A stretch of DNA of 61,009 bases from an uncultured Pelagibacteraceae bacterium. GTDB lineage: Bacteria; Pseudomonadota; Alphaproteobacteria; Pelagibacterales; Pelagibacteraceae. Location: NCBI GenBank assembly GCA_902574215.1, contig CACGMR010000004.1:1-61009 (forward strand). Reading direction: 5' to 3'. Below the pieces are notes generated by a model. It made no database searches, was not told the origin of the DNA, and saw only the letters and a list, made by a program, of their open reading frames with translations. This document shows positions 26,972-35,304 of the stretch, piece by piece (within the stretch, counting starts at the first letter, position 1; every line of letters begins with the position of its first letter). A program made the translations under genes and the position numbers.

Positions 26972-28596
26972 TATAATTTACTTATCTCCCACTTTATTAT
27001 CTGCTCTTCTTCATTGTTCATACCTGAAATAAAAATATTTTGGTTTTCTTTATATGAATTTTTATCACCGAAATATAAACCATTATCAATATTAATATCA
27101 AAGTTATCACAACTAAATTTCCAACCTTCTTCATCTATTTCTATTAATATAGATTTGTTGTCCTGCGTTTTCATCACTTTTGAGCTTGGATAGAGGTGAA
27201 ATCTTATATCAAATTTAATTTCTTTATTTGGTATTTTTCTAAATAATTTATCATATCCGATAAACTTCATTTGCTCTGGGTAGAACTCAATTTCTCTTTC
27301 ATAATTGATACCAAAATTAATTAAATATCCATCATGAGCACCTGATATTTTCCAATAATTATTTTCAAAAACTACATTTGTTTTTGTAACTTTTAGTCCT
27401 TTATCGATAAATAAATTATTCTTATTCTTTGTAAAATTGCATGAAGAGTAATCCTCAATAGTTAAATTACAATGAAGAGCTGTACTTCTTGACAATTTAT
27501 TAAACTTATTATTTTTATTGGAGTAATAACCGGAATTTGAAATTAATTTTTTATCGTTTGAAAATATTTCAAACGATAAAGCTCCAGCCTGATAATCGTT
27601 AGAAAAAATCTTATTAGGACTAGAACCAATATCAGCAGCAAGAATTATTTTTTTATTTTTAAGTATTGTGTATCCCCCAAGTTCATTAATTTGATTTTTA
27701 AATTTATAACCAAGTCTTTTTAAGTATTGATCAAATTCACTATTTTTAGATGAATAATTACCATTAAAAAAAATATCTTGTTTTATATTTTGCCATATGA
27801 AAGCATAACTTGACCCTAAGTAGTATATGGTTTCATCAATATATTCAGGAATTAAACTTTGAGACTCTTTAAACCACTCTCTAATAATAATAAAATATTT
27901 TAAATAAAATATTAATTGTTTGATATTTCTTGATTTTGGGAAACCCTGATTATCGAGTGAAAATTTAATTATATTTTTTAATAAATTTAATCCATTAATA
28001 AGGTATAGTTTTTCATTTTTGTAAGCTAATCCAGTCAAAATTATTGCAGCACATCCAATCATTTTATTTTCTATTTCTTTTGGATTTTTAATCTCATTTA
28101 ATAAATGGTTAGTTTGTTTCTGGATCATATAATCAAAAGTGGACCTATATTCTTGGTCACCATCCTCATAAGTAAGTTGGTGATTTGATAACCATGAAAT
28201 AATTCTTTTTGCTGTTAAATCAAATTCCCAACTTCTTTTTTGATACTTATTATTATTTGAAATCCAATTTTTAATAATTGTTTGTGTAGTTTTCTTAGAG
28301 GATTTTAAATCTAAGCTAAAAAACCAAAAAAAATTATTTAATTTTTCATAATCTTTTGAACTTAAATTATTTTTCCAAATTGACTCAATTGCAAAATCTT
28401 CAATTTTATATTTCTTATTTTGGTATTTAATTATAGAAGAAAGTAAATGTGGGCTTGGTTTATATTCAAAACTATTATTGAAAGTTTTTGATATTTTTTT
28501 TTCATAAAAATTAGAATTTTTATAAACCGATTTAAAACTTTCTTTTAAATTAAAATAAAATTGACCTAAAATACCTAAGAAATTTTTATTAATCAT
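26971..28596 (-). CDS. Heparinase II/III-like protein
   Basis: A 541-aa protein. It has an N-terminal alpha/alpha-toroid half (about 90-290, with WEFDLTAKRIISWLSNH) and a C-terminal beta-rich Hepar_II_III domain. In that domain ILAADIGSSPN, AGALSFEIFSNDKKLISNSGYY and STALHCNLTIEDYSS correspond to the conserved core. Family enzymes cleave uronic-acid polysaccharides, but this branch's substrate is unknown and I see no clear signal peptide. Its place between purH and rpe appears conserved, which suggests a housekeeping role in cell-envelope sugar metabolism. Confidence 0.82.
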   Translation of the reverse strand: MINKNFLGILGQFYFNLKESFKSVYKNSNFYEKKISKTFNNSFEYKPSPHLLSSIIKYQNKKYKIEDFAIESIWKNNLSSKDYEKLNNFFWFFSLDLKSSKKTTQTIIKNWISNNNKYQKRSWEFDLTAKRIISWLSNHQLTYEDGDQEYRSTFDYMIQKQTNHLLNEIKNPKEIENKMIGCAAIILTGLAYKNEKLYLINGLNLLKNIIKFSLDNQGFPKSRNIKQLIFYLKYFIIIREWFKESQSLIPEYIDETIYYLGSSYAFIWQNIKQDIFFNGNYSSKNSEFDQYLKRLGYKFKNQINELGGYTILKNKKIILAADIGSSPNKIFSNDYQAGALSFEIFSNDKKLISNSGYYSNKNNKFNKLSRSTALHCNLTIEDYSSCNFTKNKNNLFIDKGLKVTKTNVVFENNYWKISGAHDGYLINFGINYEREIEFYPEQMKFIGYDKLFRKIPNKEIKFDIRFHLYPSSKVMKTQDNKSILIEIDEEGWKFSCDNFDINIDNGLYFGDKNSYKENQNIFISGMNNEEEQIIKWEISKL

Positions 28597-28600
28597 TAAC

Positions 28601-29260
28601 TTATTTTAATTTTAATAAATTAATATTTTTCTTTATATCTCCATCATTACTTTTGAATACTGTAGTACCAGAAACAAGAATGTTAGCACCAGCATCAATT
28701 GCACTTTTACAATTTTCAAAATTGATACCACCGTCAATTTCTATGTCAAAATCCACTTTTTTTTGCTCTTTTATTTTTTTTAGATCTTTAATTTTATCTA
28801 AAACTTCTGGCATAAATTTTTGACCTCCAAACCCAGGATTTACACTCATAATTAAAACTAAATCTATTTGATCTAATAGATCTAATATTAATTCAATTTT
28901 AGTTTCAGGATTAAGTGAAACTCCTACTTTTTTATTTTTTTCTTTTATTTTTTTAATTGAATTTTCTAAATTATCAGTTGCCTCAGGATGAATGGTAATA
29001 ATATCTGCTCCTGCATCAGCGTAAGCATCTATATATTTATGGACTGGTGATATCATTAAATGAACATCAAATTTTATTGAACAATGTTTTCGAAGAGCTT
29101 TAATTACCGGTGGTCCTATTGTTAAATTAGGAACAAAATGACCGTCCATCACATCCACATGAATCATATCAGCTCCACCTTCTTCGAGTCTTTTAATTTC
29201 TGAACCTAATTGACTAAAGTCAGCTGATAAAATTGATGGTGAAATTTGTATATTTTTCAT
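28601..29260 (-). CDS. rpe: Ribulose-phosphate 3-epimerase
   Basis: Interconverts ribulose 5-phosphate and xylulose 5-phosphate in the pentose phosphate pathway. The 219-aa TIM barrel has the metal/catalytic motifs SPSILSADFSQL, HVDVMDGHFVPN, DVHLMI, MSVNPGFGGQKF and EIDGGIN. It lies 4 bases upstream of the heparinase-like gene. Confidence 0.97.
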   Translation of the reverse strand: MKNIQISPSILSADFSQLGSEIKRLEEGGADMIHVDVMDGHFVPNLTIGPPVIKALRKHCSIKFDVHLMISPVHKYIDAYADAGADIITIHPEATDNLENSIKKIKEKNKKVGVSLNPETKIELILDLLDQIDLVLIMSVNPGFGGQKFMPEVLDKIKDLKKIKEQKKVDFDIEIDGGINFENCKSAIDAGANILVSGTTVFKSNDGDIKKNINLLKLK

Positions 29261-29294
29261 TGATTGCTAGGTTTACTAGTATCAATTTTAAAAA

Positions 29295-29645
29295 TTAAAA
29301 TGAATTAAAAAATTGATAAATTTGTCTAGAAATTTCACTCTCCAAAGGAAATGACAACATTCCCATCACCGAATACCCCAAGATCCAAGGCATTAGATAA
29401 AATCTAATCATGTAGAAAAACCAAGCAACATACAAGGGCACCAATGGCCCAATGATAAATGAAGGTGTGATTGGTTTAAATAATTTAATTAAAGGGTTTG
29501 TATATTTCACAAATACTCTCATGAAAAAGAATTGTGAGTCTTCTCTTTGAAAAATATTCATCGCTACTCTTCCAATAAGAGTCCACATTATAATCCCAAG
29601 CAAATAATCAATAAAATATATTAAAGGATGAAAATTTGCCGACAT
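29295..29645 (-). CDS. YggT-like small membrane protein
   Basis: A 116-aa protein with three hydrophobic segments and the central FVKYTNPLIKLFKPITPSF stretch, which resembles the PLLRPFRRILP motif of YggT proteins. I infer the YggT family from this motif and the helix spacing; it is more divergent than the YggT at 40577-40867. It lies between rpe and the terminator of the symporter operon. Function unknown. Confidence 0.6.
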   Translation of the reverse strand: MSANFHPLIYFIDYLLGIIMWTLIGRVAMNIFQREDSQFFFMRVFVKYTNPLIKLFKPITPSFIIGPLVPLYVAWFFYMIRFYLMPWILGYSVMGMLSFPLESEISRQIYQFFNSF

Positions 29646-29677
29646 TCAAAATTTATATTGGAAAATGTAATGAAATA

Positions 29678-29703
29678 AAAGGGGCGAAATTAATCGCCCC
29701 TTT
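29678..29703 (-). terminator. Rho-independent terminator of the symporter operon
   Basis: A perfect 10-bp stem (AAAGGGGCGA pairing with TCGCCCCTTT) encloses a six-base loop. Read on the minus strand it is followed by TTTTATTTC. It begins 11 bases after the symporter stop codon. It is the only strong intrinsic terminator I found in the window. Confidence 0.88.
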
Positions 29704-29713
29704 AAAAGATTAT

Positions 29714-31525
29714 TTAGTGTGATTTACCAAGAATTGTTTTACCACTCGGTACACGCACGTCATCAACCATTTTTTGAGTAGCTTTATCTGGTTCTGTAGT
29801 CATTAAACTAACTACTACCATTAAAACTAAACTAACAGCTGATCCGAAGATACCAAATGTTAACTGTGTAATCCCTAGGAATCCACTTCCACCAGTTCGC
29901 ACCCAAACTAAGTACCAAGTACCAGCAGCTAGACCTCCTAGCATACCAGCAATCGCACCTTGTCTGTTAGCTCTCTTCCACCATACACCAAGTACAAGTG
30001 GGAAGAACAATCCAGACATCGCAAAGTCAAATGCCCAGATAACCGAACCTAAGATTCCTTGAATCTCCATTGCTGCAATAGTTGCTCCAGCAAAACCAAT
30101 TACTACAAGTAATACCCTTGCAACAAGAAGTCGTTTTGCAGTTTCCGCTTTTGGATCAATGATCTTATAATAAACATCATGTGATATAGCGTTTGCAATT
30201 GCTAGAATCAAACCATCAGCAGTAGACATGGCAGCTGCCATACCTCCTGCAGCAACCAGACCTGAAATTACATAAGGTAATCCAGCTATCTCTGGTGTTG
30301 CTAATACAACGGCTTTACCACCCATGAAGAACTCATTTAATTCAAGAGTTCCATTTCCGTTAAAGTCGCTGATAAACATTAGGTTTGCTTGGTTCCAGTT
30401 TTGGTACCAATCTATCGCTTCCACTTCTGCAAATGTCTTACCGATAATACCAGTTGGTAAATTCGGGTCGATCAATGATAACTTAGATAATGTAGCTAAC
30501 ATTGGAGCAGAAGAATAAAGTAGGAAGATAAAGAATAATGACCAACCTACTGATTTTCTAGCTGCTTTTACACTTGGAGTAGTAAAGTATCTCATCATCA
30601 CATGCGGCAATGAAGCTGTTCCCATCATCATCGCTAATGCTAATGAAATAAATGCCCAAGGTGTAGCGTTCACTGCAGAGTGAGCTTTAGTTATTCCAGC
30701 CAAGCCTTTAGGTACTGATTTTAGATCAGCAGCTGCGTTTTTAACAAAACCGAACTGTTGTTCTAATTCACCAATTCTAGCTACCTCGTCAGCTAACATA
30801 AAGTGAGGGAAGAAACCCGCACCCATTTTGTTACTGATCCAGAATACTGGAAGTAGGTAAGCTATAATCAGTACGATATATTGTGCAACCTGTGTCCAAG
30901 TTACCCCTCTCATACCACCTAACATTGAACATAATAAAATACTTATTAGTCCAACATAAACTGCGTATTGGAATGGGATATCAAGTGCAACAGATGCAAT
31001 AGTACCTGTAGCGTTAATTTGAGCAGTCACATAAGTAAATGAAGCAACAGTTAAAACTACAACTGCGCTAAATCTAGCTAAATTACCACCGTATCTAGTA
31101 CCTATAAAATCTGGAACTGTATAACAGCCAAATTTTCTTAAGTATGGTGCTAATAAAGATGCAACAAGCACATAACCACCAGTCCAACCTACAAGAAGAG
31201 CCATATAGCCGTAACCTTTAAAGTAAATACCACCCGCCATTGCAACGAATGAAGCACCAGACATCCAGTCTGCTGCAGTCGCCATTCCGTTGAAGACTGT
31301 TGGTACTTGCCTACCAGCTACGTAATATGCATCTGCTTGGGCTGTTCTTGATAGCCAACCGATTAATGCATAGATGAATACAGTAAATGCAACGAAAGCG
31401 ATACCTATCGCTTTAGCTGTCATACCCATCTGTTCAGCAATTGCCATGATGATTATGAAACCTATAAATCCTCCAGTATAGATTCCATAAACCTTAGGCA
31501 AATTATCTATGAAATTACCTTTCAT
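29714..31525 (-). CDS. Na+/solute symporter, large subunit (acetate permease ActP-like, VC_2705 family)
   Basis: A 603-aa SSS-family transporter with about 13 hydrophobic helices. It has the motif TAADWMSGASFVAMAG near 82-98, the sodium-site region AAAMSTADGLILAIANAISHD, and GVWWKRANRQGAIAGM late in the protein. It pairs with the DUF4212 subunit upstream, and this pair typically carries acetate or similar carboxylates. A loop near 387-398 (DFNGNGTLELNE) is a textbook EF-hand. The gene overlaps its partner by one base, has a strong AGAGGA ribosome site, and is visibly more GC-rich than its neighbours, all consistent with high expression. The terminator follows. Confidence 0.9.
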   Translation of the reverse strand: MKGNFIDNLPKVYGIYTGGFIGFIIIMAIAEQMGMTAKAIGIAFVAFTVFIYALIGWLSRTAQADAYYVAGRQVPTVFNGMATAADWMSGASFVAMAGGIYFKGYGYMALLVGWTGGYVLVASLLAPYLRKFGCYTVPDFIGTRYGGNLARFSAVVVLTVASFTYVTAQINATGTIASVALDIPFQYAVYVGLISILLCSMLGGMRGVTWTQVAQYIVLIIAYLLPVFWISNKMGAGFFPHFMLADEVARIGELEQQFGFVKNAAADLKSVPKGLAGITKAHSAVNATPWAFISLALAMMMGTASLPHVMMRYFTTPSVKAARKSVGWSLFFIFLLYSSAPMLATLSKLSLIDPNLPTGIIGKTFAEVEAIDWYQNWNQANLMFISDFNGNGTLELNEFFMGGKAVVLATPEIAGLPYVISGLVAAGGMAAAMSTADGLILAIANAISHDVYYKIIDPKAETAKRLLVARVLLVVIGFAGATIAAMEIQGILGSVIWAFDFAMSGLFFPLVLGVWWKRANRQGAIAGMLGGLAAGTWYLVWVRTGGSGFLGITQLTFGIFGSAVSLVLMVVVSLMTTEPDKATQKMVDDVRVPSGKTILGKSH

Positions 31526-31785
31526 TATTCGTCCTCTCTTTCGCTAAAGCCGAACTCTTCATCGATTTTTTCTTGTCTGTTCGCAAACCAGAAAATTAAG
31601 ATTACGAAAGCACCAAGAGATCCCTGACACGTAAACCAATATGTCCATGGATAACCGAAAGGTCCTGTGACCTCGTTCATTTCAGCTCCAAAGAGAAAGA
31701 TGCCAATTGAGAAAACAAACCAGATTGCCAATGTTATAAATAACAATGACCTGGTTTTTTCCCAGTGTTTTTGTTGATTTGACAT
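31525..31785 (-). CDS. DUF4212 small subunit of Na+/solute symporter
   Basis: An 86-aa protein with two membrane helices (about 13-32 and 48-67) and the family pattern HWEKTRSLLFITLAIWFVFS followed by GYPWTYWFTCQGSLGAFVILIFWFANRQE. This is the small partner of VC_2705-type sodium symporters. A good ribosome site (GAGAGG) lies 6 bases before the ATG. With the acetyl-CoA synthetase nearby it suggests acetate uptake and activation. Confidence 0.92.
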   Translation of the reverse strand: MSNQQKHWEKTRSLLFITLAIWFVFSIGIFLFGAEMNEVTGPFGYPWTYWFTCQGSLGAFVILIFWFANRQEKIDEEFGFSEREDE

Positions 31786-31847
31786 TTATACCTCTCTTTT
31801 TAGTTATAACTGGGTAAAACCATAACCATTATGAGGGTTTTGAAAAG

Positions 31848-31870
31848 ACCTAAAATTCACCATTTTAGGT
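31848..31870. repeat. Inverted repeat between divergent genes
   Basis: ACCTAAAAT (31848-31856) and ATTTTAGGT (31862-31870) form a perfect 9-bp dyad with a 5-base centre. It lies 63 bases upstream of the DUF4212 start and 51 bases upstream of the divergent gene. It lacks a T-tract, so an operator or a leader hairpin is more likely than a terminator. Confidence 0.5.
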
Positions 31871-31920
31871 ACTTATTTACTTACTTTTTTAAGATATAAT
31901 TGGCGCACTTACAAATTTAC

Positions 31921-32544
31921 ATGGGAAAATATAAATTAACTTGGAGAGACATAAAACTTGAGGATTTCAAAACATATTTATTCGCTATGTTTAAGGCGTT
32001 TATTCCCAAAAAAAAAATAAAAAATTTAGATGAACTAGAACAATTTATCCAAACAAAATCTGCCTGGGCCACTCAAGTTACTTTATATAATTATCTAAAA
32101 ACCAGAATGGGAACAAGATACGTTCTTCATTTTGATAATGATGAATTTATGTCATCAGTAAATCTTGCAAAATGGAATATTTATTCAGTTGCATTACAAG
32201 ATTTAACTTTTTTTATTTTTTCATATTTAAAAGTTAATTTTAATTATCAAGATATTCACAAAGCCAACGAAATTTTTAATAAAATTTTAGATGATGAAAT
32301 TTCTAATAAGATGCCGTTAGATATTATCGATGAAGCAAGAAAAAGTTTTGATGAAAGATTAGAGAAAATAAATTGGGATGTTTATTATCAAGACTTGCCT
32401 TTTAATCCTAGTGCACTCTCTTTATATAAGTGGGCTCCAATTGCAGATGAATTAAAAACTTTAGATCGAAAGATCGTTTTAAATTCGATGATTTTAAAAT
32501 GGGATGTTGTTAAACAAGAGTTTAAAGATTTAATTCAGTTTTAA
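31921..32544 (+). CDS. Conserved hypothetical protein
   Basis: A 207-aa soluble protein (start ATG at 31921; a TTG at 31900 is possible) with no signal peptide or membrane helix. It has a basic N-terminal part, then [31 protein letters not shown], a helical middle, and [20 protein letters not shown] near the end. I recall similar proteins in other alphaproteobacteria but no known function. It sits between the symporter and acs, convergent with acs by four bases. Confidence 0.7.
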   Translation: MGKYKLTWRDIKLEDFKTYLFAMFKAFIPKKKIKNLDELEQFIQTKSAWATQVTLYNYLKTRMGTRYVLHFDNDEFMSSVNLAKWNIYSVALQDLTFFIFSYLKVNFNYQDIHKANEIFNKILDDEISNKMPLDIIDEARKSFDERLEKINWDVYYQDLPFNPSALSLYKWAPIADELKTLDRKIVLNSMILKWDVVKQEFKDLIQF

Positions 32545-34637
32545 ATATTTTTTCTATTTTCAACTAAACTATCAACAACACTTGGGTCAGCTAGGGTTGT
32601 GGTATCACCTAATTGACCATGTTCATTTGCAGCAATTTTTCTCAAAATTCTTCTCATTATTTTTCCAGATCTTGTTTTAGGAAGTCCTGGAGTGAAATGA
32701 ATTAGATCTGGAGTTGCTAGAGGTCCTATTTGCTTTCTTACCCAAAGTTTAAGATCTCTCTCAAGTTCACCGGTTTCGGTTTCCCCAGCATTCAAAGTTA
32801 CATAGCAATACAATCCATTACCTTTAATATCATGAGGGTAACCAACTACAGCGGCTTCAGCTACTTTTGGATGTGCAACAAATGCACTTTCAATTTCAGC
32901 AGTTCCCAAGTTGTGTCCTGAAACAATAATTACATCATCTACACGACCTGTGATCCAGTAATAACCATCTTTATCTCTTCTACATCCATCACCAGTAAAA
33001 TATTTTCCATTGAATTGAGAAAAATAAGTATCAATAAACCTTTGATGATCTCCATATACTGTTCTCATTTGGCCAGGCCAAGATTGAGCTATGCAAAGTC
33101 TTCCTTCGCCAGCACCTTTTATCTCTTTCCCGTTTTTGTCAACTAGAACAGGCTTAATTCCATAGAAAGGTTTTGTTGCAGAACCAGGTTTTAGAGGAAT
33201 AGCCCCTGTTTGTGGAGCGATCATTATTCCTCCAGTTTCAGTTTGCCACCAAGTATCTACAATTGGGCATTTAGAATTACCTACAGTTTTATAGTACCAC
33301 ATCCATGCCTCTGGATTTATAGGTTCTCCTACCGTTCCTAAAAGTTTAAGTGATTTTCTAGAGGTTTTTTTTACCGGTATATCTCCCTCACGCATTAATG
33401 CTCGAATTGCAGTTGGTGCTGTATAAAAAGTATTCACTTTATATTTATCAACTATTTGCCACCATCTTGAACTATCAGGATAATTTGGAATTCCTTCAAA
33501 CATTATAGTTGTTGCACCGTTCGAAAGAGGTCCATAAATAATATAACTATGTCCAGTTACCCAACCAATATCAGCAGTACACCAATAAATATCTTTTGGT
33601 TTGTAGTTAAAAATATATTGATGTGTCATTGATGCGTAAACCATATAACCACCAGTAGTATGAAGAACTCCTTTAGGTTTACCTGTTGAACCCGAAGTAT
33701 ATAAAATAAACAAAGGATCCTCTGCGTTCATTTCTTCAGGCTCACAATGATTAGGAACGTCTTTAATTAAATCATGAAACCAAACATCTCTACTTTGATC
33801 CCAGTTGATGTAGTTACCTGTTCGTTTTACAACAATACATTTTTTAACATTTGGGCAACTCATTAAAGCTTCATCGACTGTATATTTGAGTGGTATAGTT
33901 TTTCCACCTCGCACTCCTTCATCAGCTGTTATGATGTACTCAGATTCACAATCATTCACTCTTCCTGAAATAGAGTCTGCTGAAAAACCTCCAAAAATAA
34001 TTGAATGGACTGCACCAATTCTTACACAAGCTAGCATTAAAATTGCTAACTCTGGTATCATCGTTAAATAAATTGTTACACGATCACCTTTTTTAATTCC
34101 TAACTTTTTTAAACCATTTGCTGCTTTAGAAACTTTTTGATGAAGCTGTTTATAAGAAATTTTTTGACTATCTTTTGGATCATCTCCAACCCATATAATA
34201 GCAGTTTTATCTTTTTTATCTTTTAAATGTCTATCAATACAATTTGCTGAAGCATTTAAAGTCCCATCTTCAAACCATTTAATTTTTACTTCTTTTGTAC
34301 TGTATTTTATGTCTTTAATTTTTTTATAAGGTTTTATCCAAGTAATTCTTTTTCCCTCTTTTCTCCAAAATTCATCATTACTCTTTACAGATTGAGAATA
34401 TTTTTGTTGATATTTACTTTTATTTGCTAAGCTACTTTTAACCCATTCTGGCTTTGTTTTAATAACCACTTCAGGAAGTGTATTTCCGTTTTCTTTTTTT
34501 GTTTTAATTCTTTTTTTTACTTTTTTGGATGATTTTTTTCTAACTTTAGATCTTCTCTTCACCTTATTTGAGGTTTTTTTTCTAACTTTAGACTTTTTTT
34601 TTCTTACCTTGCTTTTCTTCTTCTTTTTTTTTGGCAT
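32541..34637 (-). CDS. acs: Acetyl-CoA synthetase with Lys/Arg-rich N-terminal tail
   Basis: Activates acetate to acetyl-CoA through acetyl-AMP. The core from about residue 63 is standard: the adenylation loop [41 protein letters not shown], and the C-terminal acetylation-site motif [13 protein letters not shown], whose Lys is inactivated by acetylation in characterised enzymes. The first 50 residues are abnormal: 31 of residues 3-48 are Lys or Arg, with three copies of SKVRKK (9-14, 16-21, 30-35). There is no ATG between the first codon and the core, though a GTG near residue 57 could give a normal start. It lies 15 bases after the EVE gene. With the symporter it forms an acetate route. Confidence 0.95.
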   Translation of the reverse strand: MPKKKKKKSKVRKKKSKVRKKTSNKVKRRSKVRKKSSKKVKKRIKTKKENGNTLPEVVIKTKPEWVKSSLANKSKYQQKYSQSVKSNDEFWRKEGKRITWIKPYKKIKDIKYSTKEVKIKWFEDGTLNASANCIDRHLKDKKDKTAIIWVGDDPKDSQKISYKQLHQKVSKAANGLKKLGIKKGDRVTIYLTMIPELAILMLACVRIGAVHSIIFGGFSADSISGRVNDCESEYIITADEGVRGGKTIPLKYTVDEALMSCPNVKKCIVVKRTGNYINWDQSRDVWFHDLIKDVPNHCEPEEMNAEDPLFILYTSGSTGKPKGVLHTTGGYMVYASMTHQYIFNYKPKDIYWCTADIGWVTGHSYIIYGPLSNGATTIMFEGIPNYPDSSRWWQIVDKYKVNTFYTAPTAIRALMREGDIPVKKTSRKSLKLLGTVGEPINPEAWMWYYKTVGNSKCPIVDTWWQTETGGIMIAPQTGAIPLKPGSATKPFYGIKPVLVDKNGKEIKGAGEGRLCIAQSWPGQMRTVYGDHQRFIDTYFSQFNGKYFTGDGCRRDKDGYYWITGRVDDVIIVSGHNLGTAEIESAFVAHPKVAEAAVVGYPHDIKGNGLYCYVTLNAGETETGELERDLKLWVRKQIGPLATPDLIHFTPGLPKTRSGKIMRRILRKIAANEHGQLGDTTTLADPSVVDSLVENRKNI

Positions 34638-34652
34638 AGGATAATTTTTTTT

Positions 34653-35066
34653 TTAAATTCTACTCATGTTATTTATAATTTTCCAGCTTTTATAATCAAC
34701 AGGCATTACAGAAAGCCTGCTTTGCTTTATTAGAGCTAAATGGCCTAAATCCTTATTTTTTTTAATTCTTTCGAGTGTTATAGGCTTTGAAAATTTAGAC
34801 TTAAATTGAACAGTTACGGCAACAAACCTCCCTGTTTTGTCTGTTTTATCTATATAAGATTCTTTAATAACATTTACTATTCCAACAATTTCTTTTCCTA
34901 TGTTTGAATGATAAAAAAAACATAAATCTCCTTTCCTCATACTTTTTAAATTCTTTGCAGCCTGATAATTTCTTACACCATCCCACGGTACTCCTCTTAT
35001 GCCAGCTTTTTCTTGTTGATCTATCGACCAAACATTAGGCTCAGATTTAAGTAACCAATATTTCAT
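34653..35066 (-). CDS. EVE domain protein
   Basis: A 137-aa single-domain protein of the EVE (PUA-like) fold. The markers are MKYWLLKSEPNVWSIDQQ, WDGVRNYQAAKNLKSMRKGDLCFFYHSN and a strand ending GHLALIKQSRLSVMPV. EVE domains bind modified bases such as 5-methylcytosine derivatives. It lies 5 bases after the DgkA-like gene and 15 before acs. An EVE gene close to tsaD is common in alphaproteobacteria. Confidence 0.92.
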   Translation of the reverse strand: MKYWLLKSEPNVWSIDQQEKAGIRGVPWDGVRNYQAAKNLKSMRKGDLCFFYHSNIGKEIVGIVNVIKESYIDKTDKTGRFVAVTVQFKSKFSKPITLERIKKNKDLGHLALIKQSRLSVMPVDYKSWKIINNMSRI

Positions 35067-35071
35067 TTTAT

Positions 35072-35287
35072 TTATTGAATAAAAAAACTAAAAATAATTA
35101 AAATTGTTAATAAAAACAAAACAATAAAAACGGCAGAGCTAGATAGGTCTTTTATAGTCTTGATATCTTCATCATATTTTTTATTTATTTTACCACTTGT
35201 TAGTTCAAGTATAAATGAATTTTCTTTTAAGCTTAATCGCAAACCATTTATAGAATTTTTAAAATTAAATAATAATTTTTTTATCAT
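35072..35287 (-). CDS. DgkA-like protein with its catalytic middle missing
   Basis: A 71-aa protein. Residues 10-28 (NSINGLRLSLKENSFILEL) resemble the amphipathic N-terminus of diacylglycerol kinase DgkA. Residues 33-71 (KINKKYDEDIKTIKDLSSSAVF, then a membrane helix) resemble its C-terminus, including the conserved Lys-Asp pair. The roughly 40 residues between, which hold two membrane helices and the catalytic ExxN...E motif, are absent with no frameshift. It should not be an active kinase as known. It follows the OpgB-like gene, whose reaction releases diacylglycerol, so the pairing makes sense for a real or former DgkA. The family call is by eye. Confidence 0.6.
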   Translation of the reverse strand: MIKKLLFNFKNSINGLRLSLKENSFILELTSGKINKKYDEDIKTIKDLSSSAVFIVLFLLTILIIFSFFIQ

Positions 35288-35304
35288 AGTTATAAATAAA
35301 GTTT

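Noticed and set aside
32541-34637. Acs tail as a frameshift artefact
   Set aside because: The tail is in frame with the core from an ATG, shows amino-acid-level repeats and has no internal stop, so a simple frame error does not explain it. Start misassignment remains possible and is noted in the finding.
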